This document shows positions 37,692-51,015 of a stretch of 64,000 nt of DNA, piece by piece. The notes under the pieces are model-generated. The model was not told the origin of the DNA and ran no database searches. It saw only the letters and a list, made by a program, of their open reading frames with translations. The stretch comes from Vespula vulgaris (Eukaryota; Arthropoda; Insecta; Hymenoptera; Vespidae), in assembly GCF_905475345.1 (NCBI RefSeq), contig NC_066590.1, forward strand, positions 6,577,001 through 6,641,000. Reading direction: 5' to 3'. The number at the start of each line of letters is the position of its first letter. The first letter of the stretch is position 1. Both the position numbers and the translations under genes were made by a program.

Positions 37692-40454
37692 CTAATTGAT
37701 ACAATAGCAATATTGTTTCATACCGTGATTCAAACACTTGGCACTCGTAGCATAAGGATTAATCCTGCTCACTTCATGATCCGACACGGTGTAACTAGCG
37801 TCGCTATTATATCGTACGGTGAACTCGAATTTACCATTTCCTGGGGTCACCTGAATCATACAGAAATATTCTATGCTCGTTGAATTTTTATCATTGAAAT
37901 GTAATATCTGATCGGCCCGATATATTTTCTTCAGCTGGAGTTTCGCGCACAATCTTTTACCCTTCTTATTCTTGTAATCCTTCACGATATTTTCGATATG
38001 ATTTAAAAAACTGTTCACACCACCGATCACGATTTTTTCATTTGTACTAACTGTCCTAAAAGCTGTACACGCACACCAATGAGGTGCGACCGATGCATCT
38101 TGACACGACCTTTCTTTTGGGACTGGCTCGAACAGACTGTAACAGCTTGGACAACCTGAAGCGAAAGAAATTACATTTTGATCTTGATCTTGACGATAGT
38201 TTTAAAAAGTTTGACATTTTTTAGATACCTGGAGAAACATCGGCATCTCCGCCAGCTGCCAGCAAAATATCCCTGAATGTTTCGTAGAGATCGAACGGAG
38301 AAGTCAGACGATTTTCATTTAATTTCAGAGCCTGATAAGCATCCGGATTTTCATTACGAAACCAATCTGGTAGCCATATATAGATGAAAGGTAATCTTTC
38401 CTCGTACCAACCAACGAACGTTTCTCTAATGTTACCCCAACGCATGCCTAGACACAAAAAATATATTCTACTCTATTACTTCGCTCGGAATAATTCTCTA
38501 AAACTCAATCGGTACGATTCGGTTAGAAAACAAATTTATATAGATACCGTGATCACTCAAAAACACGATCATCGTGTCGTTAAGAACGCCTTCCTTTTTG
38601 AGAATTTGCAGTTTTCGAAACATTTCGGAATCCATCAAAGATGGTCCATTCACGTTCTCGTGGCTTATCGAATTAGTCCAAAAAAATCCAAAATACGGTA
38701 CGTTCATGAACGTTTGAGCAAAGTTCATAGCATAATCAAAGATCCTATCGAAGCTCGTTTCGGGGCCAGTGCAATATTTGAGATTAAATCTGATTAGAAA
38801 AATGGAAATAATCAAATCATTGTACAAATTATGTTTTCATATTTTCTTCGTATCTTTAATGGAGGCCCCATCGATTATAATTAATAGCATTTATGTTATA
38901 TATACCTACGTACATATGTTTATACTTATATATATACATAAGTATAATTACCTATTCTTAGATTTAAGAAGCTTTTCGCTTGCCAACATGTAAGGCCGTA
39001 GGTAATAGTCGGTTGGTGGTTGCACGAAACCTACTTTTAGATAGTTAAATGTATTCAAGGCAGTCTCGTCCTCGCCGTATGCCGTGATGTATCCTGCATT
39101 GCGGAAATTATACCAGAGGAAAGGACAACGATCAAGTTTATAAGCTTCCGAAGGTTTACATCTCGAGTACGCCTGTTCTTGATTCTGACCGGTTAAAATT
39201 GCCATCAAGTTTGGAAAAGTGTTGTCGCCCATCTTGTTGTATCCCTTCAAGCCGATCCAACCGGTCTCGCGAAGATACTTTTCAGTCTTTGGCATACTTC
39301 TTTGAAAATTCAATCGACTCACGCTATCGATACCAAGAACGAGAATACTGAGTTTTCTCGAGAGACTATACGTCCCATTGTTATTCGTGCCGTTCTCCAA
39401 ACGATCATAGACCTTACGTGGATTCAAAATGGCATGGACATTCTCATATATCTTTTGTGTCTTTTTCTTCTTTGATTTATTTTTACAGCTGACCAAGACA
39501 ACTTCCACGTCATCCGGTATCGTCGCTTGCGTTTTCAAACTTTCACATTGTTTCACTCTATGTCGAATTAATTATCGTACGAATAAATTAATTGCATAAC
39601 TATTTCATCAAATTTACTCATTGATTGAACTTAATTCAAACATTACTTACGTTATCGTAGAATCGAATTTGTGCTTTCTCGGATTATCAAAGTTTGGTCT
39701 AATTACCGGCGACCAACAACAAAACATATTTTTATGAGCAGCCACGACTTTTGGATCGAGGAGAAGGGTCACGGTATCGTTTGCCCCTTTCGATATTCGC
39801 GTGTAAAGGTTTTCCTTAAAACATTTCTCGAACTTTTCCCTTTTCACAAACTGTATGATCGATGGATCTAAGGCATCCTTCGATAGCATATGACATTTTG
39901 AATTCCACACAAGAAAACCGTCCATCGTACCTGAAAATCGTATTCTTTTAACGAAATCTTGTCTCTTCTTCTATTTCTTACCCTTCTTTATTTCTTCTCT
40001 TTTCCATTTTTGTTTTATTTTTACGAAAAAGAAAAAGAAAAGAATTTTCTGGCTAAGAAATAATATCTCATTCGTACTTATATATAATATCATATTCGTA
40101 CTATATATAAATTACGGATTATTCCAACTATCTTACCAACTGCTACTGTTTTATCATAATCTTATCGATTGTTCTAGAGATATTATAACTATCTTTCAAA
40201 TATCTTGGATAAACGTAATTTATTACATTAGAAATCGAATATTATTTTGGTCCAATGTAATTATTCATTATGGACTCACCGTTCGTATCGTTGTAGAATC
40301 TGTAGGACGAATATTGCAAATTCGTATAGTCGATGTTTTCTTCGGAAACAAAATATAATGTCGCAATGACAAGACACGGAAGAAGGAGTAAAACTATACC
40401 AGGTCTTCGACAAAAGCACTCAGCGAAGCACGACCACTTTGCCTTCCACGTCAT
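37692..40454 (-). CDS. DUF229 family protein, sulfatase-like fold, type II membrane
   Basis: Six exons on the minus strand (40454-40280, 39930-39651, 39557-38952, 38789-38548, 38447-38229, 38155-37692) join in phase to 661 aa. Residues 19-36 form a hydrophobic anchor after a short basic, Cys-rich N-terminus, so the bulk should be lumenal or extracellular. The DUF229 domain belongs to the alkaline phosphatase/sulfatase superfamily. Visible signatures are LSILVLGIDSVSR (221-233, with the metal-type Asp229), SHEN near 396-399 and FLSDHG (430-435, with Asp433 and His434). The C-terminal 150 residues form a Cys-rich region (CPSCYSLF, WCACTAF). Several Asn-X-Ser/Thr sites are present. The substrate is unknown for the family. 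Exon phases and lengths are consistent throughout. The ATG at 40454 is the only start that precedes the anchor. Confidence 0.87.
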
Positions 40455-40492
40455 TATACTGTTGTTAAGATCGCGCTTCTTTCACTGAACAA

Positions 40493-40717
40493 TCAGATGT
40501 CCTTCGAATTGGGCTCACACTCCCACTTGTTCTTCCAATTGGAAGCTAACGCCGGTGGTATCGGCATTTCCAAACTCTTAACCCTTAAAATTTCCCTTTC
40601 CCTTTGTTCCACCATGTTCTCTTTTCTCTCGAATCTCTGATCTTCGCACGAACGTTCATTCTCTTGAACCTCCTCGTATGCCTCATATCTTCTTTCTTGC
40701 CAAGGCAAACCAATCAT
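40493..40717 (-). CDS. unassigned open frame just upstream of DUF229 gene
   Basis: On the minus strand a frame stays open from about 40849 to a TAG at 40493 (118 codons between stops; 74 aa from the ATG at 40717). Composition is charged, Glu/Arg/Lys-rich with LEMPIPPALASNWKNKW near the end, and is not low-complexity. It ends 38 nt before the DUF229 start codon with no splice signal needed between. It could be the last exon of another gene, a coding exon of an alternative DUF229 transcript, or a long open 5' leader. I do not recognise it. Confidence 0.25.
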   Translation of the reverse strand: MIGLPWQERRYEAYEEVQENERSCEDQRFERKENMVEQREREILRVKSLEMPIPPALASNWKNKWECEPNSKDI

Positions 40718-40854
40718 CGAGCGATCCTCTTCGACGATGACTATTTCCTGATTAGAATTTCTAGCTTCTAGCTCTTTCTTCGAATTTAATGAAGATCTCT
40801 TAAGATAACCTACTTGTACAATAAATATTTGTCCAACTTTATTTATAATTCAAC

Positions 40855-41979
40855 TTAATTATATTAATGATATTGAACTATTCTTCGTTGTTGGGCATTA
40901 ATTCTTTTTTCTCAGTACGTTATCTTTTTATCATAGCCTTTGCGTTATCCTCAAATAAAATCGATAATAATAGGGAACGAATTTGATATCGTACTACAAG
41001 GGAACAGAAAGTTTACTGTACGGAAACGATAACAAGCTGGTATCTACCGAGTTTTTCTTGATACCTCGCAAGGTCGGTTTGGAAACTGGTGATGTATCGA
41101 ATACGATATTAATGTGAAATATTTTTCTACGATGTGACCATTGATAGGAAGGAAAAACTTTGTAAACGTTAGTATATAAATAAGGAGAACATAATAAAAA
41201 AGATATCTTTGAAATCGTGTTCGTAAGAGCCTAAACAATAAAGGTTAAAACGTCATCTACTCTTCTTAAAGTGGCCATGCGTTACATTGCAACGCATTGA
41301 TTGCATAAATGCACGGACGGAACTGTCTTGTTGCTATTGAGATAAGGACAAACGATTTTGCTTTCTACCCTCTTCTTTGATTCAACATAAGTTATTCACG
41401 AAGTACACGTTTGTTTAATTAATTCATTCGTACGTAGATATATCATAGCTTGATAAATCAAATCGATATACTTGATAAAATAATTACTATTCGTTTCTAC
41501 GAATATACCTCGTTGTTTTTAACTTTTGATAATATGAATAAATAATACGATTATATGCCCTTTCATGTGTGCCTAACGTGCAGAACCGTTCTCTAGAGTT
41601 TTCAACTTACCCCACATTCGCTATACTCGATTATACATCAAGAAATAATATTCTGAGTAAACGTCGAAGAGAGAGAAAGATGAAATTTCCCTGTGACATC
41701 GATTTCTCCAGATGATCTCATTAATCTCTCAAGTTATCGAGAGTCGACTGTCACCGGTACCACCACTATCACAAACAGTTACTCGTTGAAAGAGGTGAAT
41801 TAATAACACTCTCACTACACGTTATTCGATACGTTTAAGAACTGATCAATCATGCCCTATAACATCTATTATAATATAACGAGAGCCAAGAAAATGATGA
41901 ATATTTTTACTCGTTTCCCATTCCAATACATTAACGCAAAATTCTCTCTTCTTTATGTGTGTGTGTGTGTGTATATATA

Positions 41980-42015
<36 letters not shown>

Positions 42016-43984
42016 TAAAAGAACAATATATATGGATAGGTAGATATTTTTTTATGAGTATTATGCTTTGAATTATTGATGAACAGAGAAATTTGTCAAT
42101 AAAAAAAGTCGATGAGAGAAAAAAACGAGACACGAGTCGAAAAGGTATGAACGAAAACAGCAACAACAATGACAAGAAGTTACGACGACGAAGTTCCGTT
42201 GTCGACTGACGATTAAATGTGCGCGAGAACGTCGACGTACTCGCTAGAAGCCGACGTCGTCGTCGACGTTGCTGTTTCGATACTGCGCCGGTCGATACTC
42301 GCGAGGATGCCGATCCAACCACCCCGTTTTCTTTCCTTCCTCGTTGCGCTTCCAAGCAATAAATACGATCATTGTGGAATTTTTCAACGGATTATTATCC
42401 CGTTAATACGATTGTCTCGACGATCAATATTTGTTTAAATTATTTCACGGATAAAATTACCTCTTTTTATCTTTACAATCGAAGTAGATTCTTTTTTCTT
42501 TGTAGCAATTCTTTTACAAAAAGTATATAAACATCGTGCATATCTATTTATCATATTTTCGATCGGATAACATCGTTCGTCCAAATATTTGATTAAGATT
42601 TTTCGTATCTCTTAGAGAAATCTTATTTTACTTTCATATCGAATTTCATTTCGTCATCGTCAAACATCTCACTTATTTTTAATTAAATTTATTGCAACGA
42701 CTAAATTCAGATTTTTCAAATGCTAATATCAAGATGTTCTTTATGCTTAGTAAAACAGTTATCAACGAACAAAGTATTATACTGGTGTGGTCCAAATATT
42801 GACGAGCAACAGATGCAATCGCGGAGAGTAATACATTTTATCTTTTTTTTTTTTTCCTTTTTATTCTTTTCCTCAGGAAATAAACATTTCCTTATTTCAT
42901 TCCCAACTAATTACTAACGATTACTGACCACTAACGCTAATAAGCGTTAATTAATAAATTTAATCTAGAAATTATTTCTATATATAATGGATTCTCTGAA
43001 ATTGTTTTGTATTTAAAATTAAATAATCCAATAAATTAGTAGATAACTTTGCTTGGAAGTACGAAAAATATTTATATTATGTTCATTATTGATTGCTTGA
43101 CGTGAGCTCGTTATCTATTTCTGGTTTTTATGTTTCTTTTTTTTGTCATTTCCGTTCTATTGTGACTTATATATCTTGATGAATGCACGTGCTTCTATTT
43201 CTATTCATCGAATATGTAGACATAAACCAGATACACTTGGCCGTGAAGTTTTACATAACTACATACAAGTGATCTCATTTTTAAGAAACCGAAATAAAAT
43301 TATCTTTAAAACACTCGTTGCGTTCTTGGTCAACTATTTTCCATAACGATGGAAAATGTTATATTTGTAATCCGTTCAACGAAACGAATCAGGAAACGTG
43401 CTAAACGCGTGATAGATACTTACATCAGACTGCAGCTGCTTGGTAGCGAACGTTAATCGATTGTTGAATTGAGAAACGAATTTATATAGATCATTGTTAG
43501 GGTTCGTATCGACTTCCTGCCCGAAACTATTACAATATCCGAGTATTGCGAAAAAGCTCTTGACTCGATCACGTCCCAATCATGTGCATTTTTTTGCTGA
43601 CAAATCTTCTGATTCGTCTCATTGAACGGACTATATATCCATTTCCTTATATAAAATACATATTCGGATATTATTTCACTTACGACTAAAATAATAAATA
43701 CACAAATCCTGTTGAGATTCAACAAGCGACGAATTCAATTTCCCACCGTTAAAGATTCACAATGGATTCGTGAAACTCGAGCTGGCTTAAAGGATCTTTG
43801 GTCATACTTCCTCCCTTAACATGTATTCAACAGAGTTCCTGGAACTTCCTCGTACTCGAAGATAGATACATACGTTTCATAATTTACTCTTACATTACTT
43901 CCATTTTATTTCTCAGTCTCTTCTCGTCCACGGATTTCCGGCGATGACAACGACGATGATGACATCCATGGTAATTGCATTAAA
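40855..43984. other. intergenic region with possible promoter patch
   Basis: AT-rich DNA. About 42.16-42.31 kb is CpG-rich (repeated CGACG words) and may be a promoter or leader region for the minus-strand DUF229 gene. A GT/TA/TACA compound microsatellite lies at about 41956-42020. A minus-strand stretch at 43420-43560 ends at a perfect GTAAGTAT donor and looks exon-like but has no partner. Confidence 0.45.
41956..42020. repeat. GT / TA / TACA compound microsatellite
   Basis: GT, TA and ACAT units in succession. This produces a spurious Tyr/Val/Cys-rich frame on both strands. Confidence 0.9.
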
Positions 43985-46900
43985 TCAGACTGTACCGGCA
44001 CATTCTGAAAACGAGTAAAACGATAACGAACGTCCTGTCATAAGCATTTATATATGGTAACTTATCTTTTTCAACAAGTTCATATAACACCTACGTTAAA
44101 GCGACTACAAAAAATTAATACTCACTACAGACGGAGCAATGTTGTTCATCGGAACCATCACCACATCCGTCACGTCCACTACAGGCAATCGCATCTGAAC
44201 GACATCTGCCATTATCGCATTTGAAAGGACACGTTCTAGGCGCTATTCTACCACGATATCGCGTTCGACAAGCTCCTCTAGGTTCGTCGCTACCATCCCG
44301 ACAAGATACTACTGCATTGCAGAACTCGTATGCCGGTAAACATTGGCCATTGTTACATCTGAATGCTCCCTCGGGACACTCTGTGAGAGACGTGTAAAAC
44401 AATTCATTTTGAAATCTATCGAAAAAGGGAGAAAGACCAATAGAAATGCTGATGTAACTAACTTCGTCGATTGTTGCAATCCTTTTCATCCTCGTTATCA
44501 GGACAATCTCTGTTTCCATCGCAAAGGCCTGCTCGGGACACGCAAATGCCACTTTTTGAGCATTTAAAAGCTTGAATAGGACAACTACCCTTAGAACACT
44601 CCTCGTCAGAACCGTCAACGCAATCTGCACGACCATCGCAAACGAAGAACCAACTGATACAATTGCCTGAGCTTCTGCATTGGAAGGTACCTGGAGTGCA
44701 ACCACCTTTCTTTGCATTGCAGCTTGAATTCGAAGGAAAATTACAATCACAGATTCCGTCGATACATCTCGAGTATGGATCCGCCATTCGACATTCTAAA
44801 TTAGAGATGCATGGGAGACCTAAACTGACGGCTGTCATCGTGGTTGGTTCGTGACGATCCGTTTTGATTGGAGCTGAAAGCAGAATTACGTGAACAAGTA
44901 TAATGAAATAATGAAATAATGAAATAATTACCTGCAGTTGAAACTATCGTCGTCTGAGCGAGTTCCGTAGGCTCAGCCTCGATGACAATTGCATCATCGT
45001 CATCGGCAACCTGGGTAGAGCCTGGTCGGTGTGGTCTACCAGTTACAAAACTTGGTCTAGTCACTAAATTAACAGGTATTAATTGACTGTTTGTTGTCGT
45101 CGATAAAAGCATCGTTGCATTCTTCAACCAAGATATCTGAACTCCTGATGAAACAGTAAAAAAAAAGAACGATCAGTAACGTTGCGAAATCATGTTACCG
45201 GAAATGTGTTCTTCTTAAAGGGACTCATTAAGGTCATGCCTTCGAAACTACACGATCGAAGTGAAACGTGTTCGCCTACTCTTCTCGCGAGAAAAAGGGG
45301 AAAAAAAAAGAAAAAAAAAAAGAAAAAATAAAGGGAAAGAAATCGTTTCAGATTCGTTAACGATCTCGTTAATTAAGCCCAGAAATGGACGTTTGCCTCG
45401 TTAAATCCACTTCAAAGTACGTATCGAGTTAATCGACCTCGAAAGCCTCTCCGAATTAATGGAAAGTTACAGTTGACACGTTATAAAAATCGAAGGTTTC
45501 TTTTGCTTTGAACTTCATAGAGAACTTCGTACGTTAAATAAATTCTTTTTAATCATCCTACCGGTACTATCCTGATCTTCAATAATCTCTGGCTTGAAAG
45601 TTGCCATTAAAAGATCTGTATTCTCTTCGTTGGTTTCCATGGTCTGTTCGGTTATCGTTTGTGAATTAATTTCTTGATCCAAAGATAAAGAAGGTCTGAC
45701 GAGATTGTCGGGACTGCAGACGTCACCATCACGACGCATCGGAGCTGTACATTGACAGCGTCCGAATAGATCAGGAATAAGAAAATCACAGTGAGTGTTT
45801 GGATCCCACAGTCGGCAATGAGCGTGTTCGTAACACACCTCTCCCAATTTTGCAGCTGCAAAGGATTGAACTTATAATACTCCATGGAAATTCAAAGGAA
45901 ACGAACTCGATTAAAATCTTCCGATCTCGAGCGTTCCTCCGTCCGTCGATCTTTCAAATTATACACGCTCGAATTATGTGTGCCGTTACCCAACGGTATA
46001 GACAACGAAGTATGCCGGTTAACATCGAGCAAGATTTATTTTAATCGTGTGCATCTGTTGCTTCCGAGTGTTTCATTAAAGGAAGATGCAGGAAAGAGAA
46101 AAAGAGAGAGAAAGTCATTAAAAAGAAAAAAAGAAAAAGATTTAGAAAGAAGGAACGCTCTGAGGAAGATACAAACGATCTCGAATAAAATCAATTGCTT
46201 ACGTCCTAAACAGGTGTGCCTTCGAAATTGCAAATAACCTTCAACGCATCTGCATGCTCCTTCGAGACAGCTGCTGTATGCTACCTTCAAAGAGCACTGT
46301 TCGTTTACGATACAGTCGTTACCCAATAGAGTAGCTGTAGAAAAAAGAGAAACAAAGTAGTTCTCATTCTCAACTTAACTAAGAAAATCGAAGACAATAG
46401 GGTCAATGAGTGAAAGGAGATGAAGAAGAAGAAAAAAGATTGCAGAGACTTCGGCTCAATAGTTTCTAAGGCAATGATGGTGCTCTTCTTTGTTAATCTT
46501 GATCCGCGCTTGGATCATCGTATCTCCAGTTAATTAGATTCCCTAAAACCTTGTTGAACGTTGTACGTATTACGTTGAATAAGATTCTATCGTGACACTG
46601 TCTCCTATCGCTATTCTCTTTCTGATCCCTCTTCTTTTCGATGAAAAGAAAAGCGTTCTTTAAAGACAGCTGAGAAGAGTATCTAACAACGACGGAGATA
46701 AAAGAAAAGAAGAAGAATTCAGAGGAGACTTTAAGAAACTCACACTCGAGGCAACGTGTTCCATTGTGTTCAGCGAAAAAGGGTTGACACCGACAGTAAC
46801 CGTAGTAGCAATGGCTGTTGGCGATGGAACTTTCGCAATCTCTGTTCTTGTTGCATTCATTGCCGAGCTTCAACTCCGTCAGTATTGGCGAAGACGTTAT

Positions 46901-47857
46901 CGAGCGCTGAAAGAAAAAGAAAAAATAAGAAGAAAAGAATGGGAGATTAAAAAAGATAGGGGGAGGAGAGAGAAAGAGAGAGAAACTTTTCTCTCCAAAG
47001 TATCGTTATGAAATATATTTGAACAAACCAACGAGTCAACTTGTATCTTATTCTTATTTATTTGATCAGCTAGCAAATCGTGTCTCTCTTCTAACGAGAG
47101 ATATTCTATAAAGAGTAAGTCCGCGGGAATCTCTCAAAGGAATAGAGACAGATCGAATAAAAGCGTCCATTGAAAGTCGAGATCGTTAGTCGAGTTCGAT
47201 CGATAGAAAGATAAGGATTGCTCCTTATCGAGCGATCGCGATGTCGTCGAGCCGACATTATAAATTCTTATCGGAAGCTTAGAACTTAACTCGAACGTAT
47301 CGAATTCAATATGGAGGATTGCTGGAGGTCGTTAAGGTAAAAACTCCTTTTGGTGATTGCCCTAAAGATGGTACGAGTCGGACAGAGATTACAGAATAAA
47401 ATGAAAAAGAGATAAAGTAAAGGATACATAGGATACATAGAAGGCTTAGAAAAGAATCACTGATGTCGAAGTCACCAGTTAACGGTCTATCCCTTTCTTT
47501 CTCGTTCTCACTCGTCACCTCCCGTCCTTGCAATCTTCCTCCTTGCATCCGCTTCCGTTTACAAAGGGTTACTCGCGTGCGCGCATTGTTTGCTGATCGT
47601 GGGAATAGCTTGGAATGCGATTAGGAAGAATAGAAAAGGAAGAAAAGTCGTAGTTTTGACATTTTCTCGCTCGGATTCCCCTTCATCACTGGTATGCATT
47701 TCAGCTCAAGGTATATTCATCTAGTTAGTTACATTTACAAACGTATAAACATATACGCGTACATAGAAACCTCACACATCGCTTAATTACACCTAACGAA
47801 GCGAGCTAATTTAAAAAAACGCTGCAGAAGAATTACCACCAGCTGCTACCTTCAACA

Positions 47858-47906
<49 letters not shown>

Positions 47907-48396
47907 GTCATCATCGTCATGATCATGATGATCATCGTACAATCCTACTACTTTAACAACGCTTCTCACGCGGAAACTCAACTTTTGCTTCCGATATCGC
48001 GTACTCACGGAATGCAGTAGCAAGAATGAAGAAGAAGAAGAAGAAGAAGAAAAGAGTTTAAAGGAGAGCGCGTAGGAAGGCATAGGGAAACCACGAACGG
48101 TTTCCCATTCTCGGCTCTACTTCACTCTCTCGACGCTTTATGGCGATCGTTAAATTATGCTTCGGTCAGCCGTAATCACGGACGTTCCAATGGCTTTCGA
48201 GGAATGCACTGAAGATGCTTCTTCGCGACTTTTTCCCATATAAATATACGCGAAATTCCGATTCACGCCAGAACGTTTCTCCGATTACATTTGAAATTTC
48301 CCTGTTTCTTACAATATCTTAGACTGTAGAATCGATTTCTCGATTTCTCGAATACCGTATCACAACCTTGGTACTATAAGAAAAAAAAGAACAAAA

Positions 48397-48436
<40 letters not shown>

Positions 48437-50082
48437 TCTTATCTTTTATATATATATATATATATATGAGAGTTTCATCAAGATAAGTCTTCACTTTGCT
48501 CCCTAGACATCTTCCCAATCATTCAACGAGTTACCGGTACTCATAGAACACAGACAAACTCAGTACCGCACTATATTTCCGGACTATGTTATCCGATGAG
48601 CATGGCTCTCGTGCGAGATTACATATTCTCAGACTTATGAAATTATAATTTCCATCTCGCATTAGTGAAGTACAGTGTAGCGTGCAAACTTATAAGAAAT
48701 TAGTACCTACGCTTCGTAGAGTTTAATCTGACGATCGTCCGTTGCTCGGTATTCATGTATGTTCCGTAACAAAAAGTTAAAGTAACGTAAGATACAAAAG
48801 AGTATCGAAATATCTCTTAAGATAATAATAATTATTATTATTATCATTATAGAACAGAATAAAGTGCACGAAAAAATAGACAAATTTTCTTGCAATCTAA
48901 ATGCATTACCAACCATTTGCTTTCGCACTAGCCAATGGAAAATAACCAAACACCGTTAACCGTACAAAGTCTATACATTTTTGCTTAATATCAAAACGAA
49001 AGTAGGACGATGCAATACAACGTAGAGTCACTTCCAATCGAGAGTGTATAGTTCGTTCTTCGGGTTATTGGTCGTGGGGTCTTAATGTTTAATTCAATTC
49101 GTTACGCTTTTCCTCGAGCCTTTTGTTTGATATACACACATAGATGCAAAAGTCAATGTAATGGTATACCCGTTAATATCAAAGTATTCAGTCGAATCGA
49201 TTAACGATTCCTTCCTGTCATAATCACTGTTATACCATCAAACGTCGAGTTATTAGAATTCAATGTGCGAACAAGCGAACGTAACTCGAATTCATTTCCT
49301 GTCATGAACGAAGAAATATTCGGCGATAAGGTACCCTTCTCTTCGTACTCGAAATGTATAGATACGTCGTCGTAAATCCTCGCTGGTTAGGCACGATTAG
49401 ACGGTAATAAAAAAAAAAAAATAAAGGAAAAAGAAAAAATACTAAAAATAAAAAAATATACAAAAGAAATATACATGTAATTAAAAAGAAAAGAATCTGA
49501 AAATCTTTGGGCCGACAGTGCATTCCTTTTTAATGTCGTTTGCATATTCAACGAGAATGATGCCTTTACCATGCAAGTACCAACGACGACGTCGAGTGAG
49601 AATTATTGTAATTCTATGTGCGAGCAAGGACCCCGACAGTCTCTGGAGACGTTGCGTGTACATACTCAATGAGGCGTCGATGAAACGTTAGAGAATTTAC
49701 GACCACCTTGTTAGAAAATTCAACATGCGATGCGCGTCTATAAACAATAACAATACATACATATCTTTTTAAATTTATCAATAAAACTTGATATTTAACT
49801 ATGTATCAATTCCATATAAAAATACATACACATATACACACATATATATATATGCATTTTTTCAAGAAATTTCAATCAATAGTTTATATAGTTGAACGTT
49901 TATAAAACATTTGTCAAATATAGAGATAAATTATCGACGTTTCTAAAATACTTCTAAAATGCTTTACAATCAATACGACGTTAACAATATCAATCTGAAA
50001 AACGAAGAAATACATTTCATTAACTCACCAAATTAATAATAACGATGCTTGCGAGTAGTATACTTGCACGATATTCAAGCAT
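43985..50082 (-). CDS. secreted EB-module and LDLa-repeat protein
   Basis: Eight exons on the minus strand (50082-50029, 46906-46744, 46334-46203, 45855-45562, 45144-44932, 44873-44463, 44380-44126, 44004-43985) join in phase to 513 aa. Exon 1 encodes only a signal peptide (MLEYRASILLASIVIINL). Exons 2, 3 and 4 each carry an EB-like Cys module (NECNKNRDC..CRC, NDCIVNEQC..CRC, EVCYEHAHC..CQC). Exon 5 is a Thr- and Asp/Glu-rich linker. Exon 6 holds a fourth EB-like module and two LDLa repeats; exon 7 holds two more, with CDGxxDCxDxSDE-type calcium sites. No transmembrane segment is seen, so it is probably secreted; the role is unknown. The 3.1-kb first intron and the 20-nt last exon (ending KCAGTV) are the least certain parts. 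Confidence 0.75.
47856..47926. repeat. CAT trinucleotide microsatellite
   Basis: About twenty ATC/CAT units, with CGT variants and a GATCATGATGATC palindrome at the right end. It reads as poly-Asp on the minus strand but lies in an intron. Confidence 0.9.
48402..48467. repeat. paired AT tracts
   Basis: Two AT tracts of about 25 bp are separated by about 20 bp. Both are self-complementary, so alternative hairpins are possible. Confidence 0.85.
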
Positions 50083-50467
50083 TGTCACTATCTGTTTTGA
50101 ATTTGATTAAATGAAGAGAAAATAAAAAGAAAATTGAAAAAGCAAAAGAAACAATAATAAATAATTAAAAAAAAGAAAAAAAAACAAGAACAAGAAATAG
50201 AAAAATAAAAAGAAATAGGAGAATAAAGAGACTTCACGTGGCGAATTTCACGTCGGAGATCAATTTTCACGAGACACAAGGGGTTCGAGAAATGCGCGCT
50301 GTTTACGCACGCGCGCTAAGATGACTCAAGACGGACTGAACGGCCCTCCATGAATGCGCTTTCGTCCTCAGCTGAAGTATCTCGAATAGAAAAGCAAGCA
50401 ACGGGCATCGGGCCCCGTTCGACTCCCACTTCTTCTTTTTCTTCTTTTACTTCTTTTTCTTTTTCTC

Positions 50468-50525
50468 CTCCTCCTCCTTCTTCTTCTTCTTCTTCTTCTT
50501 CTTCTTCTTCCTCTTCCTCTTCTTA
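50468..50525. repeat. TTC/CTC pyrimidine microsatellite
   Basis: About fifteen TTC units flanked by CTCCTC. It encodes poly-Ser in the overlapping spurious frame. Confidence 0.9.
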
Positions 50526-50982
50526 CTCTTTACTTCCCTTCCTTCTATTCTTCTTTCTTCAACTTTGATGCCGTTCTTCGAGTATTTTAAAGTGAGGTAT
50601 CGTCGATCGTCGATCTTCGATACTTTATTACAGCTATCAACGTTTCACTACTGCAAAGGAATACTATACGTGTTCGATGAATGAATAACATAAATAAATA
50701 TCTCCTTCGACTCGTTTAAACGTTCAACATTTCCAGAATTATCGCGGACAAACCTTTCTAACGGTATAGAACGAAGTTTCACGATACGTTTATATACCCG
50801 TAATCAAAAACTAGCGTAACAAGTTCCAACATCTTTTTTTCTCGAGATTTCATCAATTCAATGAACATATAAAAAAAATTATATGTACGGTTAAAGAAAC
50901 ATTTCACGAAAAACCGGTCCTTTTATTTTGTTAGTTGACATATGTATTTAAAGAATTGCAGACATGTGCATGATTCTTATCT

Positions 50983-51015
<33 letters not shown>

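Larger units (their letters stand above)
46907..50028 (-). other. first intron of the EB/LDLa gene
   Basis: A 3.1-kb intron between the signal-peptide exon and the first EB module. It holds a CAT array, paired AT tracts and no other supportable exon. Additional leader or alternative first exons could hide here. Confidence 0.55.

Noticed and set aside
41846..42355. 169-aa frame on the minus strand
   Set aside because: Arg-, Ser- and Leu-rich translation of CGACG words and a TACA microsatellite. It is more likely leader or promoter DNA.
47811..48083. Poly-Asp frame
   Set aside because: It is a translated CAT microsatellite inside an intron.
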